From positions 806,001-870,000 of the forward strand of contig NZ_CP040748.1 of the NCBI RefSeq assembly GCF_006007965.1: a stretch of 64,000 nt of DNA, read 5' to 3'. Source of the stretch: Nocardioides jishulii. Lineage in GTDB: Bacteria > Actinomycetota > Actinomycetes > Propionibacteriales > Nocardioidaceae. The notes beneath the pieces were generated by a model. That model ran no database searches. It was not told the DNA's origin and saw nothing but the letters and a program-made list of their open reading frames with translations. This document shows positions 52,480 through 61,044 of this stretch, piece after piece. The position numbers were made by a program, and so were the translations under genes. Each line of letters opens with the position of its first letter. Within the stretch, counting starts at the first letter, position 1.

Positions 52480-53667
52480 TCAGCGCGCGGGGAGGATGCG
52501 TCCCGTGCACTCGCCGAAGCCGATGCGGCCGCCGTTGGCGCCCGGGGCGGTGGCAGTGAGGGTGACCTGGTCGCCGTCCTCCAGGAACGTCCGCTCCTCG
52601 CCGTTGACCTGGACCGGCTCCTTGCCGCCCCAGGTGAGCTCGATGAAGGCACCGCGCTGGTTCTTCTCCGGGCCGGAGATGGTGCCGGACGCGTAGACGT
52701 CACCGGTGCGGGTGGGAGCGCCGTTGACCGTGGTGTGGGCGAGCATCTGGGCCGGCGACCAGTACATCGCGGCGTACGGCGGCCGGGTCACGGTCTCGCC
52801 GTTCCAGACCACCTCGAGGTCGACGTCGAGGCCCCAGGGCTGGCGCATCTGGAGGTACGGCAGCACCTCGGGCTCCTGGTCGGGGACGCTGACCTTCGCC
52901 TCCTGCAGGGCGAGCAGCGGGACCACCCAGGGCGAGATCGTCGAGGCGAACGACTTGCCGAGGTTGGGACCCAGCGGCACGTACTCCCAGGCCTGGATGT
53001 CGCGGGCGGACCAGTCGTTGAAGAGCACGACGCCGAAGATGTGCTGCTCCGCGTCCTCCGCCGCGATCGAGGAGCCCATCGCGTTGCCGGTGCCGACGAT
53101 GAAGCCGAGCTCGGCCTCGATGTCGAGGCGGGTGGAGGGGCCGAAGACGGGCTTCTCGTCCGCAGGGCCCTTGCGCTGGCCCTGAGGCCGGACGATGCCG
53201 GTGCCGGAGACCACGATGGAGGCCGAGCGGCCGTGGTAGCCCACGGGCAGGTGCTTCCAGTTCGGCATCAACGGGTCGGGGTTGTCGGGGCGGAAGAGCC
53301 GGCCGAGGTTGGAGGCGTGGTGCTCGGAGGCGTAGAAGTCGACGTAGTCGGACACCTCGACCGGGAGGTGCAGCGTCACGTCGTCGAGCCGGTGCAGGGC
53401 ATCCTGGGGCACCTCGCCGCGCAGCGCCTCGCGGATCGCCGCGCGCACCTCCACCCAGCGCGCGTGCCCCTGGGCCATGAACGGGTTGAGCGTCGGCGCG
53501 GCGAAGACGTCGTTGTCGCCCTCGGTGCCGAGCAGCAGCCCCAGGTCGATGACGTGGTCGTGGAGGCGGACCGCGACGCGGGGGGCGGAGCCGTCGACGC
53601 TGTAGACGCCGTAGGGAAGGTTGTCGAGGCCGAAGAGCGAGTCCTCGATGATGGGCAGGGTGGTCAT
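52480..53667 (-). CDS. fahA: Fumarylacetoacetase
   Basis: The 395-residue enzyme hydrolyses fumarylacetoacetate to fumarate and acetoacetate, the last step of homogentisate degradation. The FAH C-terminal domain shows VSDYVDFYASEHHASNLGRLFRP, then YHGRSASIVVSGT, LDIEAELGFIVGTGN with metal-ligand acidic residues, and LFNDWSARDIQAWEYVPLGP. Its length is a little short of the eukaryotic enzyme. The ATG overlaps the stop of the conserved unknown gene (ATGA), so it is translated from the hmgA operon. Confidence 0.95.
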   Translation of the reverse strand: MTTLPIIEDSLFGLDNLPYGVYSVDGSAPRVAVRLHDHVIDLGLLLGTEGDNDVFAAPTLNPFMAQGHARWVEVRAAIREALRGEVPQDALHRLDDVTLHLPVEVSDYVDFYASEHHASNLGRLFRPDNPDPLMPNWKHLPVGYHGRSASIVVSGTGIVRPQGQRKGPADEKPVFGPSTRLDIEAELGFIVGTGNAMGSSIAAEDAEQHIFGVVLFNDWSARDIQAWEYVPLGPNLGKSFASTISPWVVPLLALQEAKVSVPDQEPEVLPYLQMRQPWGLDVDLEVVWNGETVTRPPYAAMYWSPAQMLAHTTVNGAPTRTGDVYASGTISGPEKNQRGAFIELTWGGKEPVQVNGEERTFLEDGDQVTLTATAPGANGGRIGFGECTGRILPAR

Positions 53668-54578
53668 GCGTGCTGTCCTTCGGTGGTCGGGGCCGGTGCC
53701 GTGACCGGCGCCAGGTCGAGCGTGGGGAGGCCGAGGTCGGCCATCTCGTCGCGGGGCTCGAGGATCGAGCAGGTGCCGAAGCTGCGGAAGGCGGCCCGGA
53801 CCTCCTCGCTGCGGGCGGCCGCGTCGCGTACGCGGGCGGTCACCGCTCCGGGGTCACGCTCGGCGAGGGTCGCCACCACGGCGTCGGTGTCGGCGCCGCG
53901 CTGGGCGGCGTCGACCGCGGCCAGAAGGTTGAGGAATCCGTGCTGCTCGAAGCCGGTGGCCGGGTCGGTGTTGCGCAGCGCGTGGTGCAGTCCAGCGGTG
54001 GCCTTGAAGGGCACCCCCGCCTCCACGAGCAGCCGCACGGCCTCGGCGAGCTCGCGCTCGTCGGGGTAGAGGTCCGCGCGGACCCCGCCCGTGCGCAGCT
54101 TGGCCCGGTAGGAAGTGCCGGCCAGCGCCGCGACGAGCGCCGGGCGGCGCTCGTCGCGGGGCAGCTCGACGAAGAGCTCGATGTCGTCTCGACCAGCCAG
54201 TGCCTCGGTCAGCACCGGGACGACCTCCTCGGGGTCGACGTCCGCGGGCACCACGACCTCGAGGGCGACGACCAGGACGCCTGGGATGGCGTCGGCCGCA
54301 GCGAGGACCTCGGCCACCTGGGTGGGCGCAGGCACGGTCACGGCGACCTCGAACCGCTCGTGGGGCTCCACCAGGTCGGCGAGCCGCGGGAGGGCGGCGG
54401 CGGAGACGATGAACGGCCCGACCAGGCCGGCGTGCTCGCTGGCGAGGTGGTCACGGTGGGCCGGCACCGCCTGCTCCAGCGCGAGGTTGCCGGGCGGAAA
54501 GATCGCCGCGTCGTCGCAGAGGCCGGTGAGCAGGCCGCGTACGTCGGTCTCGGTGCCGTGACTGGAGCTGGGCGTCAC
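53664..54578 (-). CDS. Conserved unknown protein between hmgA and fahA
   Basis: The 304-residue product has AIFPPGNLALEQAVPAHRDH, TSYRAKLRTGGVRADLYPDERELAEAV, FKATAGLHHALRN and GFLNLLAAVDAA, the pattern of a barrel-like soluble enzyme. The GTG at 54578 overlaps the hmgA stop, and the stop overlaps the fahA start, so it is locked into the pathway operon. I recall similar proteins of unknown function beside homogentisate genes. It is not a GST-type maleylacetoacetate isomerase by sequence, but whether it replaces one is an open question. Confidence 0.75.
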   Translation of the reverse strand: MTPSSSHGTETDVRGLLTGLCDDAAIFPPGNLALEQAVPAHRDHLASEHAGLVGPFIVSAAALPRLADLVEPHERFEVAVTVPAPTQVAEVLAAADAIPGVLVVALEVVVPADVDPEEVVPVLTEALAGRDDIELFVELPRDERRPALVAALAGTSYRAKLRTGGVRADLYPDERELAEAVRLLVEAGVPFKATAGLHHALRNTDPATGFEQHGFLNLLAAVDAAQRGADTDAVVATLAERDPGAVTARVRDAAARSEEVRAAFRSFGTCSILEPRDEMADLGLPTLDLAPVTAPAPTTEGQHA

Positions 54579-55783
54579 TGGGGACCCCCCGACCACGAGT
54601 ACGTGTAGACCCCGTCGTCGGTCTCCCGGCCGGCCTCACCGAGGTCGAGCGGACGGAACGTGTCGACCATGACCGCGAGCTCGTCGAAGAACTCCGCGCC
54701 GATCGAGCGCTCGTACGCCCCGGGCTGCGGCCCGTGCGGGTGGCCGCCCGGGTGCAGGCTGATCGAGCCCTGCCCGATGCCCGATCCCTTGCGCGCCTCG
54801 TAGTCGCCACCCACGTAGAACATGACCTCGTCGGAGTCCACGTTGGAGTGGTAGTAGGGCACCGGGATGGCCAACGGGTGGTAGTCGACCTTGCGCGGCA
54901 CGAAGTTGCAGATCACGAAGTTGTGGCCCTCGAAGACCTGGTGCGCCGGCGGTGGCTGGTGCACCCGGCCGGTGATCGGCTCGTAGTCGGAGATGTTGAA
55001 GGCGTAGGGGTAGAGGCAGCCGTCCCAGCCCACCACGTCGAAGGGGTGGTGGGGCAGGGTGTGCACCGACCCCGCGATGCCCGACGGACCGGGGCCACGG
55101 TGCTTGATGAAGACGTCGATGTTCTCGCCCTCGACCACGCGCGGCGCCGACGGGCCGCGCAGGTCACGCTCGCAGTAGGGCGCGTGCTCGAGGAGCTGGC
55201 CGTACTTCGACAGGAAGCGCTTCGGGGGACCGATGTGGGAGTTGGCCTCGATCACGTAGATCCGCGCCGAGCCCTTCGGGACCACCCGGAACGTCGTCGC
55301 GCGCGGCACGATCACGTAGTCGCCCTGGCCGGCGGTGATGTCGCCGAAGACGGTCTCGACGACCGCCTCGCCGTCCTCGAAGTAGAGGCACTCGTCGCCG
55401 ATCGCGTTGCGGTAGTAGGTGCTCGTCTCGGTCGCCACCACGTAGGAGAGGCGTACGTCGGCGTTCCCGAGCAGCAGACGGCGCCCGGTGACCGCGTCCA
55501 CGCCCTCGGTCGACGTGCCCTCGCCGTCGGCGTCCGGGAAGAGCGCGTGGGTCGAGAGGTGGATCGGACGCAGCGGGTGGTTGGGGGTCAGCGACAGGTC
55601 GCCGATCTCCCACTCGCGCACGGCGGCCACGGCCGAGGGGATGTGGACGTGGTAGAGCAGTGAGGAGTCGGAGGAGAAGCCCTCCTCGCCCATCAGCTCC
55701 TCGAAGTAGAGGGTGCCTTCGGGGGAGCGGTGCTGGGTGTGGCGCTTCGGCGGGATGGTGCCGGCGGAGCGGTAGAAAGCCAT
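54575..55783 (-). CDS. hmgA: Homogentisate 1,2-dioxygenase
   Basis: The 402-residue cupin-type enzyme opens the homogentisate ring to give maleylacetoacetate. Family features include the HPFDVVGWDGCLYPYAFNI segment, HQPPPAHQVFEGHNFVICNFVPR, and NVDSDEVMFYVGG, which together provide the Fe(II) His and Glu ligands. The ATG is at 55783 and the stop overlaps the next gene. It sits 32 bases downstream of the FAD hydroxylase, in one operon with fahA. Confidence 0.93.
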   Translation of the reverse strand: MAFYRSAGTIPPKRHTQHRSPEGTLYFEELMGEEGFSSDSSLLYHVHIPSAVAAVREWEIGDLSLTPNHPLRPIHLSTHALFPDADGEGTSTEGVDAVTGRRLLLGNADVRLSYVVATETSTYYRNAIGDECLYFEDGEAVVETVFGDITAGQGDYVIVPRATTFRVVPKGSARIYVIEANSHIGPPKRFLSKYGQLLEHAPYCERDLRGPSAPRVVEGENIDVFIKHRGPGPSGIAGSVHTLPHHPFDVVGWDGCLYPYAFNISDYEPITGRVHQPPPAHQVFEGHNFVICNFVPRKVDYHPLAIPVPYYHSNVDSDEVMFYVGGDYEARKGSGIGQGSISLHPGGHPHGPQPGAYERSIGAEFFDELAVMVDTFRPLDLGEAGRETDDGVYTYSWSGGPQ

Positions 55784-55815
55784 CGAACTCTTCTTTCGTC
55801 GATTCTCTGGTGGGG

Positions 55816-57774
55816 TCAGCGGACCGAGTGCGCCACGGCCACGGCCTCGGCGAATCCGGACTCTCCGACGCTGTTGCCCAGCAGCAGCGCCAGTCGGGTC
55901 AGGAATCCGTCGCGGTCGTCGGCGGCCACGGAGTTCAGGCCGTCGGAGAGGGCCAGCCAGATCGCCTCGCGGGCGGCCTCGGCCGGGTCCTGCTCCGGAG
56001 CCTGCTCGCAGGCTGCCTCCGCGACCACTGTGGCACCGGCCCGGTCAGCCGTCGAGGGCTCAGCCGTCGAGAGGTGGGCCGTCTGGCCCGTGGCCAGCGC
56101 GTCGAGCACGGGGTGCAGGTCGGTGGCCTGACCGCGGGCGAGCAGCAGTCCGTCGGGGCGGACCACGAAGAGCTCCCCGGGGCGGGCGCCCCAGGCGTGG
56201 GCGACCTCGGCGGCGGCGTCGTCGAGGACGACCTCTGCCGTCGTTGCGGCGCCGAGCGTGGTGGGGGCCGAGTCGAGCACGAGGGTGACGTACTCCCACT
56301 CACGCTGGACCGACAGGGCGGTACGCAGCTCGCGGGCGGCGGCGAGCGACTCGGCGTCGAGGCCGAACCCGTACAGCCCGAAACCGGTGCTGCGTACGTC
56401 GTTGAGCGAGCTCTGCTTGCCGTCGCGCAGGCGGACCCGGCGGTCCTGCACCGGGTCGCCGGGCTGGAGCCCGGAGGCGGGCGCGACGAGCGGCACCGTG
56501 AGCGGCGAGGTCCGCGCGTGGGTGGCACTCGACTGACGCGGGTTGATCAGGTGGCTGAACTCGCCGCGCTCGGTCGCCAGGGCGAGCACCGCGTCGCGGG
56601 TCGTACGGTGGCCGTAGCTGCCCGGCGTCATGACGAGCGTCGACTTGCCCGCGTTGGCGATGTTCTGCTCCCACGCGTCGTGACGCTCGTGGGAGTAGGT
56701 CGCCAGGAGCGCGGCGTCGGCGGTGCCGTGGATGACCGAGGCGAGCATCCAGACCAGCGTCTCGGCGTCCTCCATGCCGGAGTTGAGGCCGCGGACGCCG
56801 AAGATCGGCACCAGGTGGGCGGCGTCGCCGGTGAAGACCACGCGGTCGTGGAGGAAGCTGTCCAGCGCCAGCGCGCGCGCCTTGTAGAAGCCGTGCCACT
56901 CCAGGCGCCACGGCCGCTCGTCGCCGAGCCAGGCGAGGTGGGCGGCGATCCGCTCCCGGATGCGCTCCTCGCGGGTCTCCTCCTCGGCGTCGTCGTCGGG
57001 GGCGAGCTGGTAGTCGATGCGCCAGATGTCGTGCGGCTGCTGGTGCATGATCACCGTCGAGCCGGGGTTGCTCGGCGGGTCGAACCAGACCATCCGCTCG
57101 GCGGGCAGGTCGGACTGCCAGTGGATGTCGGCGATCACGTAGCGGCCCTCGTAGGACTGTCCCTGCAGCCGCAGGCCGAGGGCGTCACGCACCGCGCTGC
57201 GCCCACCGTCGGCGGCGACGAGCCACTGCGTACGCAGCGTGGTGTCGCCGGTGGAGGAGGTGACCTGCACCTCGACCGTGCCGTCGCCGAGCTGGGTGAC
57301 GCCAGCGACCGCCGCGCCCCAGCAGAGCTGGATCCGGGGGTTCGCCACGATCGCCTCGACCATGACCTGCTCGAACTCCGACTGGGAGACGTTGACCATC
57401 GGGCCGCGCACGGTGTGGGCCTCGTTGGGCATGGCGAAGCGCATGACCTCGCGGTCGCGGTAGAAGCTGCGGCCGCCCTCCCACTCCAGGGCGAGGTCGG
57501 TGATCGCTTCACCGAAGCCCAGGCGGTCGGCGACCTCCAGGCTGTGGCGGCTGATGCAGATGGCGCGGCTGCCGAAGGAGACCTTGGTCGCCGCCTCGAG
57601 CACCACGACCTCGATGCCGCGCTGGGCCAGACCGAGTGCGACCGCCATGCCCACGGGGCCGGCGCCGGCCACGACGACCGGGAGGGTGCTGGAGGTCAGG
57701 CCTTCCAGCGGCGTCGCCGGGTGCTCCGTCGGCTGGAAGTAGGGGGAGTCGGGCAGGGGGGCGTACGTCGTCAT
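55816..57774 (-). CDS. FAD-dependent aromatic hydroxylase with DUF2783-like C-terminal extension
   Basis: The 652-residue flavoprotein monooxygenase has VVAGAGPVGMAVALG at the FAD site, VVLEAATKVSFGSRAICIS, the GDAAHLVPIFGVRGLNSGMEDA motif, and a thioredoxin-like C-terminal domain, as in 3-(3-hydroxyphenyl)propionate/phenol-type hydroxylases. In this operon it probably makes homogentisate or a related diol by ring hydroxylation; the substrate is inferred. Residues about 598-652 (with FLTRLALLLGNSVGES) resemble DUF2783, normally a small separate protein. The ATG is one base after the MFS stop. Confidence 0.85.
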   Translation of the reverse strand: MTTYAPLPDSPYFQPTEHPATPLEGLTSSTLPVVVAGAGPVGMAVALGLAQRGIEVVVLEAATKVSFGSRAICISRHSLEVADRLGFGEAITDLALEWEGGRSFYRDREVMRFAMPNEAHTVRGPMVNVSQSEFEQVMVEAIVANPRIQLCWGAAVAGVTQLGDGTVEVQVTSSTGDTTLRTQWLVAADGGRSAVRDALGLRLQGQSYEGRYVIADIHWQSDLPAERMVWFDPPSNPGSTVIMHQQPHDIWRIDYQLAPDDDAEEETREERIRERIAAHLAWLGDERPWRLEWHGFYKARALALDSFLHDRVVFTGDAAHLVPIFGVRGLNSGMEDAETLVWMLASVIHGTADAALLATYSHERHDAWEQNIANAGKSTLVMTPGSYGHRTTRDAVLALATERGEFSHLINPRQSSATHARTSPLTVPLVAPASGLQPGDPVQDRRVRLRDGKQSSLNDVRSTGFGLYGFGLDAESLAAARELRTALSVQREWEYVTLVLDSAPTTLGAATTAEVVLDDAAAEVAHAWGARPGELFVVRPDGLLLARGQATDLHPVLDALATGQTAHLSTAEPSTADRAGATVVAEAACEQAPEQDPAEAAREAIWLALSDGLNSVAADDRDGFLTRLALLLGNSVGESGFAEAVAVAHSVR

Positions 57775-57775
57775 C

Positions 57776-59164
57776 TCAGCGCACCTCCTCGGTCGCGGCG
57801 GGGGTGGCGGTGGGGGTGGTGTCGGCCAGGTCCAGACGGGGACGGCGCAGCAGCACCACCGTGCAGGTCAGGCTGACCAGGCACAGGCCCACGAAGTAGA
57901 CGGTGATCGCGGCCGAGGTCTCGTAGTGGGCGTAGAGGGCCGTGGCCACGAAGGGGGCGATGCCGCCACCGAGGATGGCGCCGACCTGGTAGCCCAGGGT
58001 CGCGCCGCTGTAGCGGATGTGCGCGGGGAAGAGCTCGGCGAAGAGGGCCGACTGCGGGCCGACGGTGTAGCCGAGCACGTAGGCCAGGCCGAGCATGGCC
58101 GCCAGCATCACGGGGATCGAGGCGGTGTCGATCAGGGCGAAGAAGACCGTGGCGCAGACCAGCAGGGCCACGGCGCCGGTGACGTAGACGCGACGCCGTC
58201 CGACGATGTCGGAGCGGTAGGCCGAGACGCCCATGCCCAGCATCCACAGCGGGCAGGCAGCGATCAGCAGGGCCAGCATCGTGCCGCGGGAGAAGCCGAG
58301 CTCGGTGGTGCCGTAGTTGAGCACGTAGACCATGAAGACGTAGGCGATGCCGTTGGTGGCGATGAAGGTGCCGCCGGCCAGCAGCACGGAGCGCCAGTTC
58401 TTGGTGATGACCTCCATCAGCGGCATCTTCGCGAGGGCGTCCTGCTCCTCGACGGCAGCGAAGGCGGGAGACTCCATGACGCCCAGGCGGATCCACATGG
58501 CGACCGCGACCAGGGTGGCCGAGAGCAGGAACGGGATGCGCCAGCCCCACTCGAGGAAGGCCTCGTTGCTCATCAGCTGGCTGCAGATGAGGAAGACGAC
58601 GTTGGCGAGGATGACGCCGGCGGGGACGCCCATCTGGGGAGCGGCTCCGTAGAGGCCGGCCTTGCCCTTGGGGGCGTGCTCGGTGGCCATCAGCACGGCG
58701 CCGCCCCACTCGCCGCCCACGCCGATGCCCTGCACGAAGCGGAGCAGGACGAGCAGGATCGGGGCCCAGACGCCGATGGTGTCGTAGGTGGGCAGCAGGC
58801 CGATGCCGACGGTGGCCGCGCCCATGAGCAGGAGCGAGAAGACCAGCATCGACTTGCGGCCGGTCCGGTCGCCGAAGTGGCCCATGATCGCGCCACCGAA
58901 GGGGCGGGCCACGAAGCCGACGGCCAGCGTGGCGAACGCGGCCAGGGTGCCGGCCAGCTCGTTGTCGCTGGGGAAGAATTGGGGGCCGAGGACGAGCGCC
59001 GCGGCGGTGCCGTAGATGAAGAAGTCATACCACTCGATGGCGGTGCCGACGAAGCTGCTGGCCACGGCGCGGCCAGCGCCGGTGGGGGCGGCGCGGTGGC
59101 CGGGGGTGCCCTCGCCGCCGGCCGGGCTGCCGGCGTGGGCGGGGGGAGCGACTGTGGTCGTCAT
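57776..59164 (-). CDS. MFS transporter (metabolite:H+ symporter type)
   Basis: The 462-residue protein has about 12 hydrophobic helices, an IEWYDFFIYGTAAAL first-helix motif and GHFGDRTGRKSML loop, which place it in the MHS (shikimate/benzoate/proline-betaine-like) group. It is likely the uptake route for an aromatic acid used by the downstream hydroxylase. The ATG at 59164 follows GGAGACCCACCC; an in-frame upstream start at 59218 adds 18 implausible residues. It begins the catabolic operon and is preceded by a 94-base gap after the LysR gene. Confidence 0.88.
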   Translation of the reverse strand: MTTTVAPPAHAGSPAGGEGTPGHRAAPTGAGRAVASSFVGTAIEWYDFFIYGTAAALVLGPQFFPSDNELAGTLAAFATLAVGFVARPFGGAIMGHFGDRTGRKSMLVFSLLLMGAATVGIGLLPTYDTIGVWAPILLVLLRFVQGIGVGGEWGGAVLMATEHAPKGKAGLYGAAPQMGVPAGVILANVVFLICSQLMSNEAFLEWGWRIPFLLSATLVAVAMWIRLGVMESPAFAAVEEQDALAKMPLMEVITKNWRSVLLAGGTFIATNGIAYVFMVYVLNYGTTELGFSRGTMLALLIAACPLWMLGMGVSAYRSDIVGRRRVYVTGAVALLVCATVFFALIDTASIPVMLAAMLGLAYVLGYTVGPQSALFAELFPAHIRYSGATLGYQVGAILGGGIAPFVATALYAHYETSAAITVYFVGLCLVSLTCTVVLLRRPRLDLADTTPTATPAATEEVR

Positions 59165-59258
59165 GGGTGGGTCTCCTCTGGGGGTCTCGGCCGGGGCCGT
59201 GGGACCAGAGTCGGCCACGTCACAATGTTTGAAAAGCAGAGGATGTCGACCAGCAACC

Positions 59259-60209
59259 TCAGAATTTCGGTGGTACTGGCCGCTTCTCCTGCGCGGGCTT
59301 GTTGAGCGCCTCGGTGATGAAGGTGCGCGTCGCCCGGCTGAGCAGCGATCCCGGGTGCCAGACCAGGTCGACGGCGACCTCGGGCAGCACCGGCGCGACG
59401 ATCTCCTTCACGACCACGGGGTGGCCCTCGTACGTCGTGTCGCTGCTGGGTCGCTGGAGCAGGAGCGTCCACCCCAGTCCGCGGCCGACGAAGGAGCGAG
59501 CGGTCTCGTAGGTCCGCGCCCGGTAGGCCACCCGAGGAGTGAAGCCCGCCCTGGCACAGCAGTCGTGGGCGTGGCTGCCGCTCGGCGGGGCGTCGAGCAG
59601 GACCATCGGGTCCTTGCGCAGGTGGGAGAGGTCGACGGGCCCGGCGTCCTCGGCGAGCCGGTGCGTGGCGGGCAGCACGACCCGCGGACGCAGGTGGGCC
59701 AGGGTGGCCGTGCGCCACGACGGTGCGAGGTCCAGGTCGTACATGATGGCGAGGTCGAGGTCGCCGGCCTCGAGGCGCGAGGTCAGCTGGTCCTGGGTGA
59801 GCTCGTGCACCTCCAGGTGCGCCTCGGGGTGGCGTCGCGCGAAGTCGGAGACGAGCTGCGGCAGCACGGTCGGCGCCAACGAGGGGTAGCAGCCCAGCCG
59901 CACCAGCCCGGAGACTCCGCGTTCGTCACCTCGGGCATCGGCCTCCAGCTCGGAGGCCTGGTGCAGCAGGTAGCGAGCCCGGGGCAGCACCAGCTCGCCG
60001 CTGGCGGTGAGGCTGACGCCCTTGGCCTTGCGACGGTGCAGGAGCTGGGTCTGCAGGTGGCGCTCCAGGTCGGTGACGGAGGCGGAGAGCGCCGAGGGGG
60101 AGAGGTGCAGCCGCTCGGCGGCGCCGCTGATCGTGCCTGCCTCGGCGACGGCCACGAAGGCGGCGAGCTGGTTCATCGTGAACGCCGGGACACCCTCTGC
60201 TCTGGCCAC
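59259..60209 (-). CDS. LysR family transcriptional regulator
   Basis: The product (about 316 residues) has an N-terminal winged helix (MNQLAAFVAVAEAGTISGAAERLHLSPSALSASVTDLERHLQTQLLHRR) and a LysR substrate-binding domain with LDLAIMYDLDL. GTG at 60209 is my choice; GTG 60236 and ATG 60176 are alternatives. It is on the same strand as the hydroxylase operon and just upstream of it, so it probably controls that operon or the preceding importer genes, with an aromatic acid as inducer. The inducer is not known. Confidence 0.87.
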   Translation of the reverse strand: MARAEGVPAFTMNQLAAFVAVAEAGTISGAAERLHLSPSALSASVTDLERHLQTQLLHRRKAKGVSLTASGELVLPRARYLLHQASELEADARGDERGVSGLVRLGCYPSLAPTVLPQLVSDFARRHPEAHLEVHELTQDQLTSRLEAGDLDLAIMYDLDLAPSWRTATLAHLRPRVVLPATHRLAEDAGPVDLSHLRKDPMVLLDAPPSGSHAHDCCARAGFTPRVAYRARTYETARSFVGRGLGWTLLLQRPSSDTTYEGHPVVVKEIVAPVLPEVAVDLVWHPGSLLSRATRTFITEALNKPAQEKRPVPPKF

Positions 60210-60240
60210 GCCCCCGACGGTAGCCGCCGAGGCCACGAAC

Positions 60241-61044
60241 TCAGGCGGTGGCGGGCAGATGGATCGCTGCCCGCACCTCCTCGAGCAGCTCCCGGTAGGC
60301 GGGAAGTGCCCGGATCTCCTCCGGTGCCACCTTGACGCCGTCCGCCGCTCCGCCCTGGGTGAAGACCGCGCTGCGGTCGAGCACGATGCGCCCCGGACGG
60401 GGGCTCATCACCAGCACGCGCGAGCCGAGGAAGACCGCCTCGTCGACGCTGTGGGTGATGAAGAGGATCGTGCGGCCGGTGGCGCGCCAGATCTCCAGCA
60501 GCTCGTTCTGCAGCCGCTCACGGGTCAGTGCGTCCAGGGCCCCGAACGGCTCGTCCATCAGCACGATGTCGGACTCGTTGGCCAGCACCCGCGCGATCTG
60601 GCAGCGCTGCTGCATGCCGCCGGAGAGCTCGTACGGGCGGTGGTCGCCGAAGGCCTCCAGCCCGACGAGCTCGAGGTAACGGTCGGCGACCTCGCGGCGC
60701 GCTGCCTTGCCGACGCCGCGCAGCTTGGGCCCGAGCTCGACGTTGCGGCGCACGCTGAGCCAGGGGAAGAGCGTGGGCTGCTGGAAGACGACGCCGCGCT
60801 CGGCGCCGGGGCCCCGGACGGGCCGGTCGCCCACGGAGACCGACCCTTCGCTCGGCGCCATGAAGCCGGCCACGAGGCGCAGCAACGTCGTCTTTCCGCA
60901 GCCGGACGGACCCGCGAGCGTGACGAACTCGCCCGGCTCGAGGGTCAGGTCGACCCGCTCGAGCGCGCCGACGGCGGCACCACCCACGGTGAAGTGGTGC
61001 CGCACGCCGGCGAGCTCGACGCGCGCGGTGTGGTTCTCAGCCAT
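60241..61044 (-). CDS. ABC transporter ATP-binding protein (TauB/SsuB-like)
   Basis: The 267-residue ATPase has Walker A GPSGCGKTT, the signature LSGGMQQR, Walker B IVLMDEP and the D-loop and H-loop (FITHSVDEAVFLG) of nitrate/sulfonate/taurine importers. It powers the adjacent permease. Its ATG lies inside the end of the binding-protein gene (8-base overlap). The substrate could be a sulfonate, or an aromatic acid given the neighbours; this is not proven. Confidence 0.9.
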   Translation of the reverse strand: MAENHTARVELAGVRHHFTVGGAAVGALERVDLTLEPGEFVTLAGPSGCGKTTLLRLVAGFMAPSEGSVSVGDRPVRGPGAERGVVFQQPTLFPWLSVRRNVELGPKLRGVGKAARREVADRYLELVGLEAFGDHRPYELSGGMQQRCQIARVLANESDIVLMDEPFGALDALTRERLQNELLEIWRATGRTILFITHSVDEAVFLGSRVLVMSPRPGRIVLDRSAVFTQGGAADGVKVAPEEIRALPAYRELLEEVRAAIHLPATA

